Below the pieces are notes generated by a model that saw only the letters and a program-made list of their open reading frames with translations, searched no databases and had not been told where the DNA came from. A stretch of DNA of 64,000 bases. Source: Azonexus sp. Its GTDB lineage: Bacteria; Pseudomonadota; Gammaproteobacteria; Burkholderiales; Rhodocyclaceae. Shown in pieces: positions 10,472 to 20,178 of this stretch. Location of the stretch: the NCBI GenBank assembly GCA_030696345.1, contig JAUYSK010000026.1, forward strand, positions 1 through 64,000. The letters are read 5' to 3'. The translations under genes were made by a program, and so were the position numbers. Position 1 is the first letter of the stretch. The number at the start of each line of letters is the position of its first letter.

Positions 10472-12031
10472 TTAACCGGGGTCCATGGCATGGACCGAGA
10501 CGGTGTTTCGGCCCAGTGCCTTGGAGCAATACATGGCCTGATCGGCATGCTTTCGCAGGGTGTCCATGGTTTCGCCGTGCGTCGGGCAAATGGAAATGCC
10601 AATGCTGCAGGATATTCGCAGCACGCCAGCGCTGGTTTCCATCGGTTCTGACATCGAGGCAAGCAGCTTTTCGCCAACTTTTCTCGCATCCTCGGCATTC
10701 AGGATATTGACCAGAAGGATGACAAACTCATCGCCGCCGTGACGCGCTACGGTGTCGCAGGCGCGCAGTTCCTGTGACATCCGTTTTCCGGCAGCGATCA
10801 GAACCTGATCACCGACTTCGTGACCGTGATGGTCGTTAACGTCCTTGAAATGGTCGAGGTCAATCAGCAATAGCGCGAACGAATTGCCGTTGCGTTGCCA
10901 GTTCTGGAATGCCTGCTCGAAGCGATCGAGAAAGAGAAAACGATTGGGCAGATCGGTCAGCAAATCATGGGTAGCGAGGTAGGCTGATCGCTCATGCTCG
11001 ATCGTTGCTCGGTCCAGCGCGCCGTAGTGGCGTATGGTGAGCCAGGGAACGAGGCACAGGGCGCAGGCAAGAAAAGCCAGCAAGCTGACCGTTTCTTGCG
11101 TAATCAGGTCGCTCCAGAGCAATTGCCGGTTGAAGATCATCAGCGTTGGTTGCGACGCATTGTCGATGGATAGTCGACGTTTGAAGCTGGGTAGAAACAA
11201 GCTGTCCAGTTCTCCTGCCTGAGTCGCCTTCTGTTCGAACAAGAGGCTTTCGGAACTGGCAGCGGAAGCGATGTAAGCCGAGAAACTGATTTTTTGCAGA
11301 TCAGCTTCTTTGTTCTGGCTGGGGAACAAGGACTGGGCCTTGATTACCAGCATGGCTGTCATTGTGCTGCCAAAGAAGTTCAGATCGGATGAGGTTGTCC
11401 TGGCCGGCCGGGTGACCTCTCGAAGCAGAATATAGGCGCTACCGCCCTCGTACATGTCGAATACAGGGGATACCACCGGCTTGTTGCTATTGTGGGCAAG
11501 CCCCAAAGAGTGCGACAGATAGTCGACCGTTTCCAGTCGGAGCCCATAGATTGCCTGCGTGTCGGGCAAGGATGGGTACATGAAAAGAATTGGCCAGGTG
11601 TGGCTGATTGGGCCCGGGTTGATGGCGGGGCGCCGAGTGATCTCGGAGAAGTTCTTCATCCGGAAACCAGAGCGCCATTTTTTTCGCAGCGAAGCTTCGA
11701 AGGCAGCTTGCTCTGATAAAGCCACCCGGCGGGCAACTTCAATCATGTAGATGTGGGGGTACGTGGCCGTTGCTGTTGCAGCATACCTCTCGGCTGATTC
11801 CGTGTCGCCCCGATCAACCGCCTGAAGGAATGCCGAAAATCCGGCCAGTACGGCTTCGTTGGTATCCAGCTTGTTCTTTACTTCGCTGACGAGAAGTCTG
11901 GCATCGTCATCGAAGCGTCTTTCCCAGCGGCTGATTTGCGCTGACATCAGCATCAGCATTGCAAATGTAATGACGCCTAGCCATGCAACAAGCAGAATGA
12001 TGAGGGTTGGACGTAGGCGGACTTGAGTCAT
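10472..12031 (-). CDS. Membrane CHASE-GGDEF diguanylate cyclase
   Basis: The 519-residue protein starts with a membrane helix (LIILLVAWLGVITFAMLML). It then has a periplasmic CHASE-like sensor (about residues 35-300, with WERRFDDDARLL and a YGLRLETVDYLSHSLGLA segment), a second membrane helix near SLLAFLACALCLVPWL, and a GGDEF domain. The active-site GGDEF is intact at residues 432-436 and is preceded five residues earlier by RACD, a product-inhibition I-site (RxxD). It should make cyclic di-GMP in response to an extracytoplasmic signal. A perfect inverted repeat lies upstream at 12073-12091. The ribosome site (caggaa) is well placed before the ATG. Confidence 0.93.
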   Translation of the reverse strand: MTQVRLRPTLIILLVAWLGVITFAMLMLMSAQISRWERRFDDDARLLVSEVKNKLDTNEAVLAGFSAFLQAVDRGDTESAERYAATATATYPHIYMIEVARRVALSEQAAFEASLRKKWRSGFRMKNFSEITRRPAINPGPISHTWPILFMYPSLPDTQAIYGLRLETVDYLSHSLGLAHNSNKPVVSPVFDMYEGGSAYILLREVTRPARTTSSDLNFFGSTMTAMLVIKAQSLFPSQNKEADLQKISFSAYIASAASSESLLFEQKATQAGELDSLFLPSFKRRLSIDNASQPTLMIFNRQLLWSDLITQETVSLLAFLACALCLVPWLTIRHYGALDRATIEHERSAYLATHDLLTDLPNRFLFLDRFEQAFQNWQRNGNSFALLLIDLDHFKDVNDHHGHEVGDQVLIAAGKRMSQELRACDTVARHGGDEFVILLVNILNAEDARKVGEKLLASMSEPMETSAGVLRISCSIGISICPTHGETMDTLRKHADQAMYCSKALGRNTVSVHAMDPG

Positions 12032-12072
12032 TTGAGATATTCCTGTGCCTCGAATGTCTCACTCATCCTGTA

Positions 12073-12091
12073 TTTTGTAAATATTACAAAA
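12073..12091. promoter_or_regulatory. Perfect inverted repeat upstream of the CHASE-GGDEF gene
   Basis: TTTTGTAA-ATA-TTACAAAA is a perfect 8+3+8 dyad placed 42-60 bases before the diguanylate cyclase start, in the promoter region. Its size and symmetry fit a dimeric repressor or activator site; no regulator is identified. It is AT-rich in an otherwise GC-rich sequence. Confidence 0.5.
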
Positions 12092-12160
12092 GTACTAGCA
12101 GGGTCCGGGGATTGTGGTTTTTAATCCCTGTCGCAATCCTTTCAGGAGGCCAGTGTGGTC

Positions 12161-15100
12161 TTAACGCGCCGGGTCGCCAAACAGGGCGTACGGAGCCCAG
12201 TAATACGGATGGCTCCAGCGTCCCTTGCCGATTGATCCGTCGATCATGGCCAGTTGCGCCTGACGCAGGCTCTCGCCGCGTGAAATGCCACCATTGGCGT
12301 GGTCTTTGAAGGTGTTTATGGTGAGAGCGGCGGCTGATTCTGATTCGACGGCCCAATGCGTCGCCAGTACCGAGCGTGCCCCTGCGAAGAAGAAGCCGCG
12401 CACCAGGCCCGACATGGCATTGCCACCCTTTTCGCCAGAGGCGGTATTGCAGGCCGAGAGCAGGACCCATTGCGCGTTCAGGTGCAGCCCGAGGACGTCA
12501 TCGAGCTCCAGTAGCGGCGACTCGCGCTCGTTGGCGTTGGCCGCCATGGCCAGCGAGGGTTTGGAGACGCCGGGTAACTCGCCCGGCATCAGCCCATGGG
12601 TGGCAAAGGCGACAACCCGGCGGTCAGCCAGCTTGGCATCGATAACGGCTCGGCGGGTGGCTTTTGCACCAAAGACCAGATCGGTCTTCGGGTTGGCGCC
12701 GAGGGCCGTGGCGATGGCCAGCAATTCCGTGCGGGTTTCCGGCAAGGGCGTTACATCGGCGTAGCGGAATCCCCATTCAGCATCGTAACGGGTGGCACCG
12801 ACCGGCAGGCTGGCGCCCAGGAGTTGGGGCTGGGCCGAGCGTTTGGGGGCCGGAGCCGCAGCTTTGCCCTTGACTAGTTTGAACAGCGGATCGCCAAAGC
12901 CCATGAAAGCCTTGTCGGCGGCCTGCGGTTGCGCCACCCGGCGCAGTGCTTGCAAGGCGGAAGGTGAAGGCAGTTGGGTAACTGCCATTTGCCGGACCAG
13001 CCAGGCGCGGGCGGTATTCGGCTCGGGCGCAGAAGTGAGGAGGGCGGCCAGTGGCAAGCTGGCGAGTGGGCCATCGGTGGCGACGATTAGTGAGCTGACG
13101 CCCTGTAAAGCTGTTTCCAGCGGGGCCAGCAGCTGGCGATACAGCGCATGCAATTGGGTGGTCGGCGCGCTGGGTTCGCTGCCGGCCGGGGCGTCGCTGA
13201 TGTCGAGCAGGCCGCGCAGTTCGCTGACCATCTGGGCCAGTTCGGCGCGTGTCACCCGGGCAGCGGTAAAACCATTGTGCGACTCGGCACCGACCAGCCA
13301 GATCAGCGTGGCGGACTCGGTCGGGTGGATCAGCAGCAAAGCTTCGCCGGGCTTGAGCAGACGGCGCAGTTGTTCGGGGTTGGGCATGGTCGGCGTCACC
13401 AGATCGGCGTAGGCCGGGAACTGTCGGGAAATGTTTTCCCGCATCGCGGTCAACTCGCTTCGCGCCGAGAGGGCTTCGGCCTGCTGGACCTTGATCTGCT
13501 CACGGACTGCTTTCTGGGTTTCAGCATGCGCCTTGCGCTCTTTCTCCGGCAAGGCCTTGAAAGCTTCGGTCTGGGCTTCCTTGCGCAGCAGGTCGTCCTG
13601 GGCGAGCGAGTCATTGACCTTGGTAAACAGCGCCTGAACCGCCCGGCGCTGGGTTTGCTCCTGACTCAACATGGCTTGCAAGGCCGGGGTGGTCGCCATG
13701 ACGCGGGCGGTGCTGTCAGTCAGCGCCCGTTGGGTGACGCCAAGGCTGCTGCGATCGGCTATCTGCATTGCGCGATCGGTCAGTGCCGTCGCAATGGCTT
13801 CCCCCTTGACCGCCTGCTCGGTGACATAGCGCATGAATTCGTCGAAAGCGATACCGAAGACGTAGCCGCGAACGCCGCGCTGGTCGAGGTCGATCCAGCC
13901 GGCCGGGTTGTCGAGGGTGGCTGCGAACAGGTCTTCATAGTCTTTCATCGCCAGGCGCAGATCACCGCGCAGCAGGCGAATGACACCACGCACGCCGGCC
14001 GCCTCCCGGGTTTGTGGATGGTCTGAGCCATACAGGCGGACCCGGAAACGGTGGATACGCTCGGCCTGGGCTAGGCCTTCATCGAGCCGGCCGTTCTTGG
14101 CGGCGAGCAGGGCGAGCAGACGCCAGTCCGAGGCCCGCGTGCGGGCCAGTGTGTCGGGCGGCATGCTGGCCAAAAAATCGCGATAGGACTCGTCAGCCTC
14201 TTTCCAGCGGCGCAGACCGATCAAGCCACGCACCACTTCCTGCCTGGCCTGCCAGCGGGTCTGGCTGGCCGGGCTGGCGCCGGAGCGTTCCAGCATCTCG
14301 TCGGACAGGCGTGCCGCCGCAAGGCCGGCTTCGTATTGCTGGGTGGCATTCAGGCTGGTTGCCAGGCGGTAATTCCAGCGCGCGCCATGGGCATCGGAAA
14401 TCTCTCCGGCGCGCCACCGTGCAATATTGGCTTGCGCCAGCTCAATGGCTTCCGGGGCGCGGCCCTGCTTGATCAGGGCATAGGTGAGCATGCCGAGCGA
14501 GCCATCAAGCCAGCCATAGGCGTTCAGTACATCTGGATTCTGCGGGTTGCTGCTTAGACTGCGGGCGGCCTTCAGTTCACGTCTGGCCAGTCCGACGGCT
14601 TCGCGCAGGCTGGCCACCGCTGCGACCAGATCACCTCTTCGGCTTTCGATTTCGGAACGGACCTGAAGCCGGCTGATCATCAGCTGCTTCGGTACGGTGA
14701 GGCCAGGTTTGGTGGCCTGCCGCACGAGGTCTTCGGCACGCGACCAGTAGCGCTCAAAAATCGCCCGATCATGGCCGGCGACGGCAAAATAGGTTTGACG
14801 CAAGGCAAGCAAGGCGCGAGTGCCGATTGTCAGGCTTTTGTCGGTGACGAATGCTTCGCTGGCTTCCAGTGCCTTGCCGGAACTGCCCCAGGTGAACTCG
14901 GCGTTGAGGTAATCCTTGATCCAGTCTTCGCCGCCGGGTCTGCCTCGTCCGGCTTCGACCAGTTGCTTTGCCACCTCAATATGCCGCGCCCGGTCATTGA
15001 GCTGGCGGGAGGCGTGGAATTGCGCCTGCAGCAGCGCGTATCGAGCGTCTGGTTCTTCCGGCAGGGGTTGCGCCAGGAGGCGCGTGGCACTGTCGGGTGC

Positions 15101-15277
15101 CAGCGCAGCAGGGCTGGCTTCGCTGTCATCAAAGACGACTTCGCTGCTGTCAGCGCTATTTAACTGCGCCGGAGCAAGCGATGAAACGCAGGCCAAGCTC
15201 AGGGCGAGCAGTATCTTGGCGAATGAACGAGCGAACGAAGTGGAATGTTCTGGCTGCGACGTTGGTATTGGATTCAT
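12161..15277 (-). CDS. Exported TPR-CHAT domain protein (caspase-like fold)
   Basis: The 1038-residue protein (ATG at 15277, with gggggag nine bases upstream; a TTG six codons earlier is less likely) has a probable signal peptide (FAKILLALSLACVSSLAPAQ). About 600 residues of helical, TPR-like repeats follow, then a coiled-coil stretch rich in Glu/Lys/Gln (near residues 540-600) and a C-terminal CHAT domain. The CHAT catalytic pair is visible: His894 in FATHGLMPGE and Cys943 in LLSACNTASGEKGG. The typical end, GLVRGFFFAGARSVLATHWAVES followed by SHPYYWAPYALFGDP, is also present. CHAT domains are caspase-clan proteases; the target here is unknown. The gene lies 92 bases downstream of dbpA. Confidence 0.88.
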   Translation of the reverse strand: MNPIPTSQPEHSTSFARSFAKILLALSLACVSSLAPAQLNSADSSEVVFDDSEASPAALAPDSATRLLAQPLPEEPDARYALLQAQFHASRQLNDRARHIEVAKQLVEAGRGRPGGEDWIKDYLNAEFTWGSSGKALEASEAFVTDKSLTIGTRALLALRQTYFAVAGHDRAIFERYWSRAEDLVRQATKPGLTVPKQLMISRLQVRSEIESRRGDLVAAVASLREAVGLARRELKAARSLSSNPQNPDVLNAYGWLDGSLGMLTYALIKQGRAPEAIELAQANIARWRAGEISDAHGARWNYRLATSLNATQQYEAGLAAARLSDEMLERSGASPASQTRWQARQEVVRGLIGLRRWKEADESYRDFLASMPPDTLARTRASDWRLLALLAAKNGRLDEGLAQAERIHRFRVRLYGSDHPQTREAAGVRGVIRLLRGDLRLAMKDYEDLFAATLDNPAGWIDLDQRGVRGYVFGIAFDEFMRYVTEQAVKGEAIATALTDRAMQIADRSSLGVTQRALTDSTARVMATTPALQAMLSQEQTQRRAVQALFTKVNDSLAQDDLLRKEAQTEAFKALPEKERKAHAETQKAVREQIKVQQAEALSARSELTAMRENISRQFPAYADLVTPTMPNPEQLRRLLKPGEALLLIHPTESATLIWLVGAESHNGFTAARVTRAELAQMVSELRGLLDISDAPAGSEPSAPTTQLHALYRQLLAPLETALQGVSSLIVATDGPLASLPLAALLTSAPEPNTARAWLVRQMAVTQLPSPSALQALRRVAQPQAADKAFMGFGDPLFKLVKGKAAAPAPKRSAQPQLLGASLPVGATRYDAEWGFRYADVTPLPETRTELLAIATALGANPKTDLVFGAKATRRAVIDAKLADRRVVAFATHGLMPGELPGVSKPSLAMAANANERESPLLELDDVLGLHLNAQWVLLSACNTASGEKGGNAMSGLVRGFFFAGARSVLATHWAVESESAAALTINTFKDHANGGISRGESLRQAQLAMIDGSIGKGRWSHPYYWAPYALFGDPAR

Positions 15278-15369
15278 GCCGTGAATCTCCCCCAAAGAAA
15301 GCGGTTATTACTTCACATGCTCCGTGCGGCTAAATCGACATTTCCGACGGTGAATCATTCAGCCAAATT

Positions 15370-16788
15370 TTACAGCGTCCGAACCTTCACCGTTTTACCT
15401 TTGACCTTGCCGGCGGTCAGCTTGCGCACCGCATCGCGGGCGATGTCGCGGGCGACGGCGATGTAGGTGTTCTGATCAGTTACCGTGATTTTGCCGACTT
15501 GCTCGCGGGTAAAGCCGGCTTCACCAGTTAGCGCACCGAGCACGTCACCGGGGCGGATTTTTTCCTTGCGGCCACCGAGCATCAACAATGTCGACATCGG
15601 CGGTACTAGCGGGCTGTTATCGGCGGCATCCAGCGCGCCCAGTTCGCTCCAGGTCAGCTGGCAACCCATGGCCTCGGCGATGGCGGCTACCCGGCGGCGG
15701 TCGCCATGGCTGCACAGGCTGAGCGCCCAGCCATCCTCGTCGGCACGACCGGTGCGGCCGACACGGTGGATGTGAATTTCCGGATCGGGCGTGACGTCGA
15801 CATTGATCACCGCTTCGAGATTGGCAATATCGAGGCCGCGCGCTGCGACATCGGTGGCGACCAAGACCGAAATGCTGCGGTTGGCAAACTGGATCAGTAC
15901 CTGATCGCGCTCGCGTTGTTCCAGATCGCCATTCAGGGTCAGGGCTTGAATGCCTTCATGGCGCAGGATGTTGAGCAGGTCGCGGCATTGCTGCTTGGTA
16001 TTGCAGAAGGCCAGCGTGCTGACCGGGCGGAAATGCTTGAGCAGCGTGGCGACGGCCTGCAGGCGATCTTCGTTGGTCACCTCGTAGAAGCGCTGGCGAA
16101 TCTTGCTCCCGGCATGCTTTTCGAGCAGCTTCACTTCCTGTGGATTGCGCAGGAACTGCTTGGCGAGCTGGGCGATGCCTTCCGGGTAGGTCGCCGAGAA
16201 GAGCAGGGTCTGGCGCTTGGCCGGGCAGCGCTTGGCGACGAAGGCGATGTCGTCGTGAAAGCCCATGTCGAGCATGCGGTCAGCTTCGTCGAGGATCAGC
16301 GTGTTCAGCTCGTCGAGCTTGAGCGTGCCTCGCTCCATGTGGTCCATGATGCGACCGGGTGTGCCGACAACAATATGGACCCCATTTTCCAGGCTGGTTG
16401 CCTGGTTGCGCAGGGCCGAGCCACCACAGAGCGGCAGCACCTTGATGTTCTCTTCAAAGCGGGCCAGGCGGCGGATTTCCTGTGTTACCTGATCGGCCAG
16501 CTCGCGCGTCGGGCAGAGCACCAGGGCCTGCACGGCAAAACGTTTGGGATTAAGGTTGTTGAGCAGGGCGAGGCCGAAGGCGGCGGTCTTGCCGCTACCG
16601 GTCTTGGCCTGGGCGATCAGATCGTGTCCGGCCAGTGCCAGCGGCAGGCTGGCAGCCTGGATCGGCGTCATGGTCAGGTAGTCGAGCTGCTGCAAGGTTG
16701 CCTGCATGGCAGGCGACAGCGGCAGTTCGCTGAAAGATTGCCCGGCGGCGGGCTGGGTGGTTTCGGCAGTCGTCACGGCGTGGCTCAA
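15370..16788 (-). CDS. dbpA: DbpA-type ATP-dependent RNA helicase
   Basis: The 472-residue DEAD-box protein has all core motifs: Q-motif near [37 protein letters not shown] in [16 protein letters not shown] and HRVGRTGRA. The last about 75 residues ([25 protein letters not shown]...VKVRTL) match the DbpA RNA-binding domain that recognises hairpin 92 of 23S rRNA, so a role in large-subunit assembly is expected. Its start overlaps the stop of an upstream partner gene by 4 bases (ATGA), indicating translational coupling. Confidence 0.94.
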   Translation of the reverse strand: MSHAVTTAETTQPAAGQSFSELPLSPAMQATLQQLDYLTMTPIQAASLPLALAGHDLIAQAKTGSGKTAAFGLALLNNLNPKRFAVQALVLCPTRELADQVTQEIRRLARFEENIKVLPLCGGSALRNQATSLENGVHIVVGTPGRIMDHMERGTLKLDELNTLILDEADRMLDMGFHDDIAFVAKRCPAKRQTLLFSATYPEGIAQLAKQFLRNPQEVKLLEKHAGSKIRQRFYEVTNEDRLQAVATLLKHFRPVSTLAFCNTKQQCRDLLNILRHEGIQALTLNGDLEQRERDQVLIQFANRSISVLVATDVAARGLDIANLEAVINVDVTPDPEIHIHRVGRTGRADEDGWALSLCSHGDRRRVAAIAEAMGCQLTWSELGALDAADNSPLVPPMSTLLMLGGRKEKIRPGDVLGALTGEAGFTREQVGKITVTDQNTYIAVARDIARDAVRKLTAGKVKGKTVKVRTL

Positions 16789-17276
16789 GGCTTGCGGCGG
16801 CGGGCCGGCATCGGCTTGCGCTGGCGTTGGCCGGGTTTCTGCACCGACTTGTCTTCCGGTTTCGGCTTCGGCACCAGCATGTTCTTGGCGGTACTGGCAG
16901 CGGCCGCCCGATGCGCCACGATGGCTGCGCGGAACTGGTCGTCGGTGAGCACGATGCTGGCGAAATTACCCTTGGCATTGTGCTCGGAAAGGCCATCCTT
17001 GATGCCGAAAAGCTTCTCGGCGGTGTCAGCCTTCCTCGGTTGCGCCTGAATGATTTTCTGCGCTTCGGCGGTCAGAGCGAAACGACCTTCGACTTCGGTA
17101 ATCAGGCCATGTGTCGAGAGGCGCGAAAAGGCTTCGACCAGTTTTGGTTCGGTCGGAATATTGTCCTGGAGCAGGTCGACCGCAGCAACGATCTCGACGA
17201 TTTCGGCTGGCCGCCGCTTGGAGGACATGGCCGTGGCGAGGAGAAGAAGGGCGTCAATATCGTGGATCGGGTGCAT
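16785..17276 (-). CDS. Unknown protein coupled to dbpA, winged-helix-like N-terminus and basic tail
   Basis: The product has 163 residues from the ATG at 17276; a GTG at 17315 would add 13. I do not recognise a named family. Residues 1-70 ([53 protein letters not shown]) read like a winged helix-turn-helix that ends in a beta-wing. The C-terminal 35 residues are rich in Lys, Arg, Pro and Gln, suggesting nucleic-acid contact. The stop overlaps the dbpA start (ATGA), so the two proteins are probably made in fixed proportion; a role with RNA or ribosomes is an inference from this. Confidence 0.7.
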   Translation of the reverse strand: MHPIHDIDALLLLATAMSSKRRPAEIVEIVAAVDLLQDNIPTEPKLVEAFSRLSTHGLITEVEGRFALTAEAQKIIQAQPRKADTAEKLFGIKDGLSEHNAKGNFASIVLTDDQFRAAIVAHRAAAASTAKNMLVPKPKPEDKSVQKPGQRQRKPMPARRRKP

Positions 17277-17390
17277 GGAATAAGCTTCAAATGCCTGTGG
17301 CGCAAGGGGCGGCACACAGGGGCGTCGAACGCCGGGTGGCAGGGGCGCAAAAAAGTGCGGCCGAAGGGTGACAGTGTACAGCCTTGCGGC

Positions 17391-17636
17391 CTAACTTGCC
17401 CGCGTCAGTGCGTGGCGAATGCGCTCGATGGTTTCTTCAACCGGGGCTTTTTTCGACACTTCAAGCCCCAATTCACGCGCAATTGCACTGACCTTGGCCG
17501 GATTGAGCGGAATGCCGCCGCGATCAACGGCAACAATCAGACGGCGCGCCTGCTCGATGTCGGAAAGGGGCTTGCCTTTCGCGGCCAGCAGGCTTTTCAG
17601 CCATCTAAAGATTCCATCGAAGCGGCGTGTTCCCAT
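17391..17636 (-). CDS. Small conserved-looking hypothetical protein divergent from def
   Basis: The 81-residue product starts at the ATG at 17636 ([24 protein letters not shown]). The frame is open much further upstream, but that part is only the shadow of the peptide deformylase gene. The protein is basic and helical, with [38 protein letters not shown] at its end, which reads like a real globular domain with strong G/C third positions. No motif gives a function. It is divergently arranged with the def gene, with 36 bases between starts. Confidence 0.6.
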   Translation of the reverse strand: MGTRRFDGIFRWLKSLLAAKGKPLSDIEQARRLIVAVDRGGIPLNPAKVSAIARELGLEVSKKAPVEETIERIRHALTRAS

Positions 17637-17672
17637 AAACTGACGAGTCTCGAAAACTGCAAGGATACCTTG

Positions 17673-18194
17673 ATGGCAGTCAGAACCCTGTTGCGCATGG
17701 GTGATCCGCGCTTGCTGGAAGTGGCCAGCCCGGTGACCGATTTCGATTCGCCAGCCCTGCACGCGCTGATCGCCGACATGTTCGACACGATGGCGGCGGC
17801 CGATGGGGTTGGCCTGGCGGCGCCGCAGATCGGCGTTGGTCTGCAGCTGGTGATCTTCGGTTTCGAGAAAAGTGAGCGATATCCGGATGCCGAAGAAGTG
17901 CCGCAGACGATCCTGATCAACCCGGTCATTACGCCGCTGTCCGACGAGGAAGACCTGGGCTGGGAGGGCTGTCTGTCGGTGCCCGGCTTGCGCGGTGAAG
18001 TGCCGCGTTTTTCGCGCATCCGCTATCAGGGCTTGACGCCGCAGGGCGAGCCGATTGACCGCTCGGTCGAAGGCTTCCACGCCCGCGTGGTGCAGCACGA
18101 GTGCGACCACCTGATCGGCAAGCTCTATCCGATGCGGATTCGTGACATGAACCGCTTCGGTTACACCGACGTGCTTTTCCCCGAATTGAAATGA
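17673..18194 (+). CDS. def: Peptide deformylase
   Basis: The 173-residue protein has the three metal-site motifs in order: [10 protein letters not shown] (motif I, about residues 46-55), EGCLSVPG (motif II with the metal-binding Cys) and QHECDHLIG (motif III with HExxH). It removes the formyl group from nascent protein N-termini, using Fe2+ or a similar metal. The longer open frame that begins at 16827 is not coding before the ATG at 17673 ([18 protein letters not shown]). It is not beside fmt, so it may be a second copy in the genome. Its stop overlaps the esterase start region by 4 bases. Confidence 0.95.
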   Translation: MAVRTLLRMGDPRLLEVASPVTDFDSPALHALIADMFDTMAAADGVGLAAPQIGVGLQLVIFGFEKSERYPDAEEVPQTILINPVITPLSDEEDLGWEGCLSVPGLRGEVPRFSRIRYQGLTPQGEPIDRSVEGFHARVVQHECDHLIGKLYPMRIRDMNRFGYTDVLFPELK

Positions 18195-18898
18195 AGAGTG
18201 GCCTTGCCGGGCCAGAGGAGATTCCATTGAAAGAACTGTTACAGGGCATAGAGATAATGCATGGCGGGACGCCGCAGTATTCGGTGATCTGGTTGCATGG
18301 CCTGGGCGCCGATGGCTCCGATTTCGTGCCAGTGGTGCCGGAACTCGGGCTGGCTGAGGCGCCTGGTGTGCGCTTTATTTTCCCGAATGCGCCGGAAATC
18401 CCGGTGACCTGTAATGGTGGCTACGTGATGCCGGCCTGGTACGACATCATTTCGCTGGAAAGCACCAGCCGCAAAATCGATGAGACCGGCATCGTGCATT
18501 CCCGGGCGGCGATCAGGCAGCTGATTGCCCGCGAAAACGAGCGTGGCATTCCCTGCAACAGAATATTCCTCGCAGGCTTTTCGCAAGGCGGGGCGGTTGC
18601 CTACACCACGGCGCTGACCCACCCGGAGCCGCTGGCCGGCCTCTTCGCGCTATCGACCTACCTGCCGACGGTTGATCTGGTCGCCCGCGAAGCCACTGAA
18701 GTTAACCATGCCATTCCGATACTCGCGATCCATGGCAGCCTTGATGATGTGGTATCGCCGACGCTGGGCCGCCAGGCCAAGGATTTGCTGCTGGCGAAAG
18801 GCTATGACGTGACGTGGCAGGAATATCCGATGCCGCACACGCTCTGCCTTGAGGAAGTACAACTGATCGGTGAATGGTTGCAGGGCCTGCTCAAGTGA
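18191..18898 (+). CDS. Carboxylesterase/phospholipase-like alpha/beta hydrolase
   Basis: The 235-residue alpha/beta hydrolase of the Abhydrolase_2 family has an early [14 protein letters not shown] oxyanion region, the nucleophile in [11 protein letters not shown], a catalytic Asp in [11 protein letters not shown] and His in [11 protein letters not shown]. It should cleave carboxyl esters of small lipophilic substrates in the cytoplasm. Translation can begin at 18191 (ATGA overlap with def) or at an internal ATG at 18257, closer to the fold. The next gene overlaps its stop. Confidence 0.9.
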   Translation: MKSGLAGPEEIPLKELLQGIEIMHGGTPQYSVIWLHGLGADGSDFVPVVPELGLAEAPGVRFIFPNAPEIPVTCNGGYVMPAWYDIISLESTSRKIDETGIVHSRAAIRQLIARENERGIPCNRIFLAGFSQGGAVAYTTALTHPEPLAGLFALSTYLPTVDLVAREATEVNHAIPILAIHGSLDDVVSPTLGRQAKDLLLAKGYDVTWQEYPMPHTLCLEEVQLIGEWLQGLLK

Positions 18899-19497
18899 GC
18901 GATGTCGTGATGAGCCGGGCCGAACTGGGGACTGTCGAACTGCCGGTATACCAAGGTGTTTCGCTGGCTCAGGTGACGCTGGTTCTGACCGAAGATCTGG
19001 CCGCCAAAGCGCAGGCTGAATTGATGGCAGCCGAGGCCATTGGCTTCGATACCGAATCGAAACCGACCTTTCAAAAGGGCGAGGTTTCCACCGGGCCGCA
19101 TCTGGTGCAACTGGCGACCGACAGCCACGCTTACCTTTTTCCGGTTTCGCGCACCCACGGTAACGCTGCCCTGAAAGCCATTCTGGAAGCGCCGCGCGTG
19201 CTGAAGGTCGGCTTCGGCCTCGGCAACGACCGCAGCGCGCTGAAATCCCGCCTGGGCGTCACCCTGGAAAACGTCCTCGATCTTGGCGAAGTGCTCCGCG
19301 GGCCGGGGCATCGCGGTACGGTCGGGGCGAAGGTGGCGGTCGCTCACTTCTTCGGCCAGAAATTCCAGAAATCCAAGAAAACCGGCACCAGCAACTGGGC
19401 CAGCCCGCGCCTGACTGAGCGTCAGGTACTCTACGCCGCCAACGACGCCTACGTCGCGCTGCAACTTTACCGGGCCTGGCTGCGTACCCAGGGCTGA
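18895..19497 (+). CDS. DEDD-family 3'-5' exonuclease (RNase D-like)
   Basis: A product of about 200 residues with the four DEDD motifs: the first acidic pair in GFDTESKP, the third acid in GFGLGNDRSALKSRL and the last in VLYAANDAYVALQLY (DEDDy type). It lacks HRDC domains, so it is a short single-domain exonuclease acting on RNA or DNA ends. I place the start at the GTG at 18895, which overlaps the esterase stop (GTGA); the ATG at 18910 (MSRAELG) is an equally possible start. Confidence 0.85.
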   Translation: MSDVVMSRAELGTVELPVYQGVSLAQVTLVLTEDLAAKAQAELMAAEAIGFDTESKPTFQKGEVSTGPHLVQLATDSHAYLFPVSRTHGNAALKAILEAPRVLKVGFGLGNDRSALKSRLGVTLENVLDLGEVLRGPGHRGTVGAKVAVAHFFGQKFQKSKKTGTSNWASPRLTERQVLYAANDAYVALQLYRAWLRTQG

Positions 19498-19533
19498 TGA
19501 TTATTTCACCGTCTTATTCAGGAAAACCGCTTC

Positions 19534-20172
19534 ATGGCTGACATTCCCATCCTCTCCCTGCTTGAAACCCGCATCCTCGGCACCTTGGTCGAGAAGCAGC
19601 GCACGGTGCCCGATACCTATCCGCTTTCCCTCAACGCGCTTGCCGCCGGCTGCAACCAGAAGTCCAGCCGCAGCCCGGTGCTGGAAGCGAGTGAAGCCGA
19701 TGTTTTACAGGCCATCGAGACGCTGAAGGAGGCGGGCCTGGTCGCCGAATTCAGTGGCAGTCGGGTTGTGCGCTACGCCCATTACCTGGAGAAAAAACTG
19801 GTCGTGCCGACTCAGGCCTCGGCCCTGCTGGCGGTGCTGATGCTGCGTGGCCCGCAGACTGCCGGCGAATTGCGCCTGAATTGCGAACGCATGCACAAGT
19901 TTGTCGATATCTCTTCGGTCGAGGCTTTTCTCGAAGAGCTGGCGGTGCGTGCCGATGGCGGCTTGGTCGTTGAGTTGCCGCGCCTGCCGGGTTCCCGCGA
20001 AAACCGCTGGGCGCATTTGCTCAGTGGAACGCCAGTCATTGAATCGTCGGTGACGGGGCGTGGTCTTGGCCGTGAATCTGACGAACTCCGGGGGCGGGTC
20101 GAAGCGCTGGAAGCGGAAGTCGGCGAATTGCGCGCAATGCTGGTTCAGTTGCGGGCCGAACTCGGCGGTTGA
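19534..20172 (+). CDS. YceH family protein (DUF480/UPF0502)
   Basis: The 212-residue protein has the YceH pattern: ETRILGTLVEKQRTVPDTYPLSLNALAAGCNQKSSRSPV, followed by a second wing-helix unit (VLMLRGPQTAGELRLNCERMHKFVDISSVEAFLEEL) and a C-terminal coiled coil (LRGRVEALEAEVGELRAML). The fold is a double winged helix; function is not established. It is convergent with the SIMPL gene, 6 bases apart. Confidence 0.92.
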   Translation: MADIPILSLLETRILGTLVEKQRTVPDTYPLSLNALAAGCNQKSSRSPVLEASEADVLQAIETLKEAGLVAEFSGSRVVRYAHYLEKKLVVPTQASALLAVLMLRGPQTAGELRLNCERMHKFVDISSVEAFLEELAVRADGGLVVELPRLPGSRENRWAHLLSGTPVIESSVTGRGLGRESDELRGRVEALEAEVGELRAMLVQLRAELGG

Positions 20173-20178
20173 CCAGCC

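Noticed and set aside
16827..17672. Plus-strand extension upstream of def
   Set aside because: It runs opposite the dbpA partner gene and has no link to the deformylase fold; the true def N-terminus begins at 17673.
17637..18227. Minus-strand extension of the 81-residue gene through the deformylase gene
   Set aside because: The sequence opposite def is a shadow; only the part after the ATG at 17636 has independent protein character.
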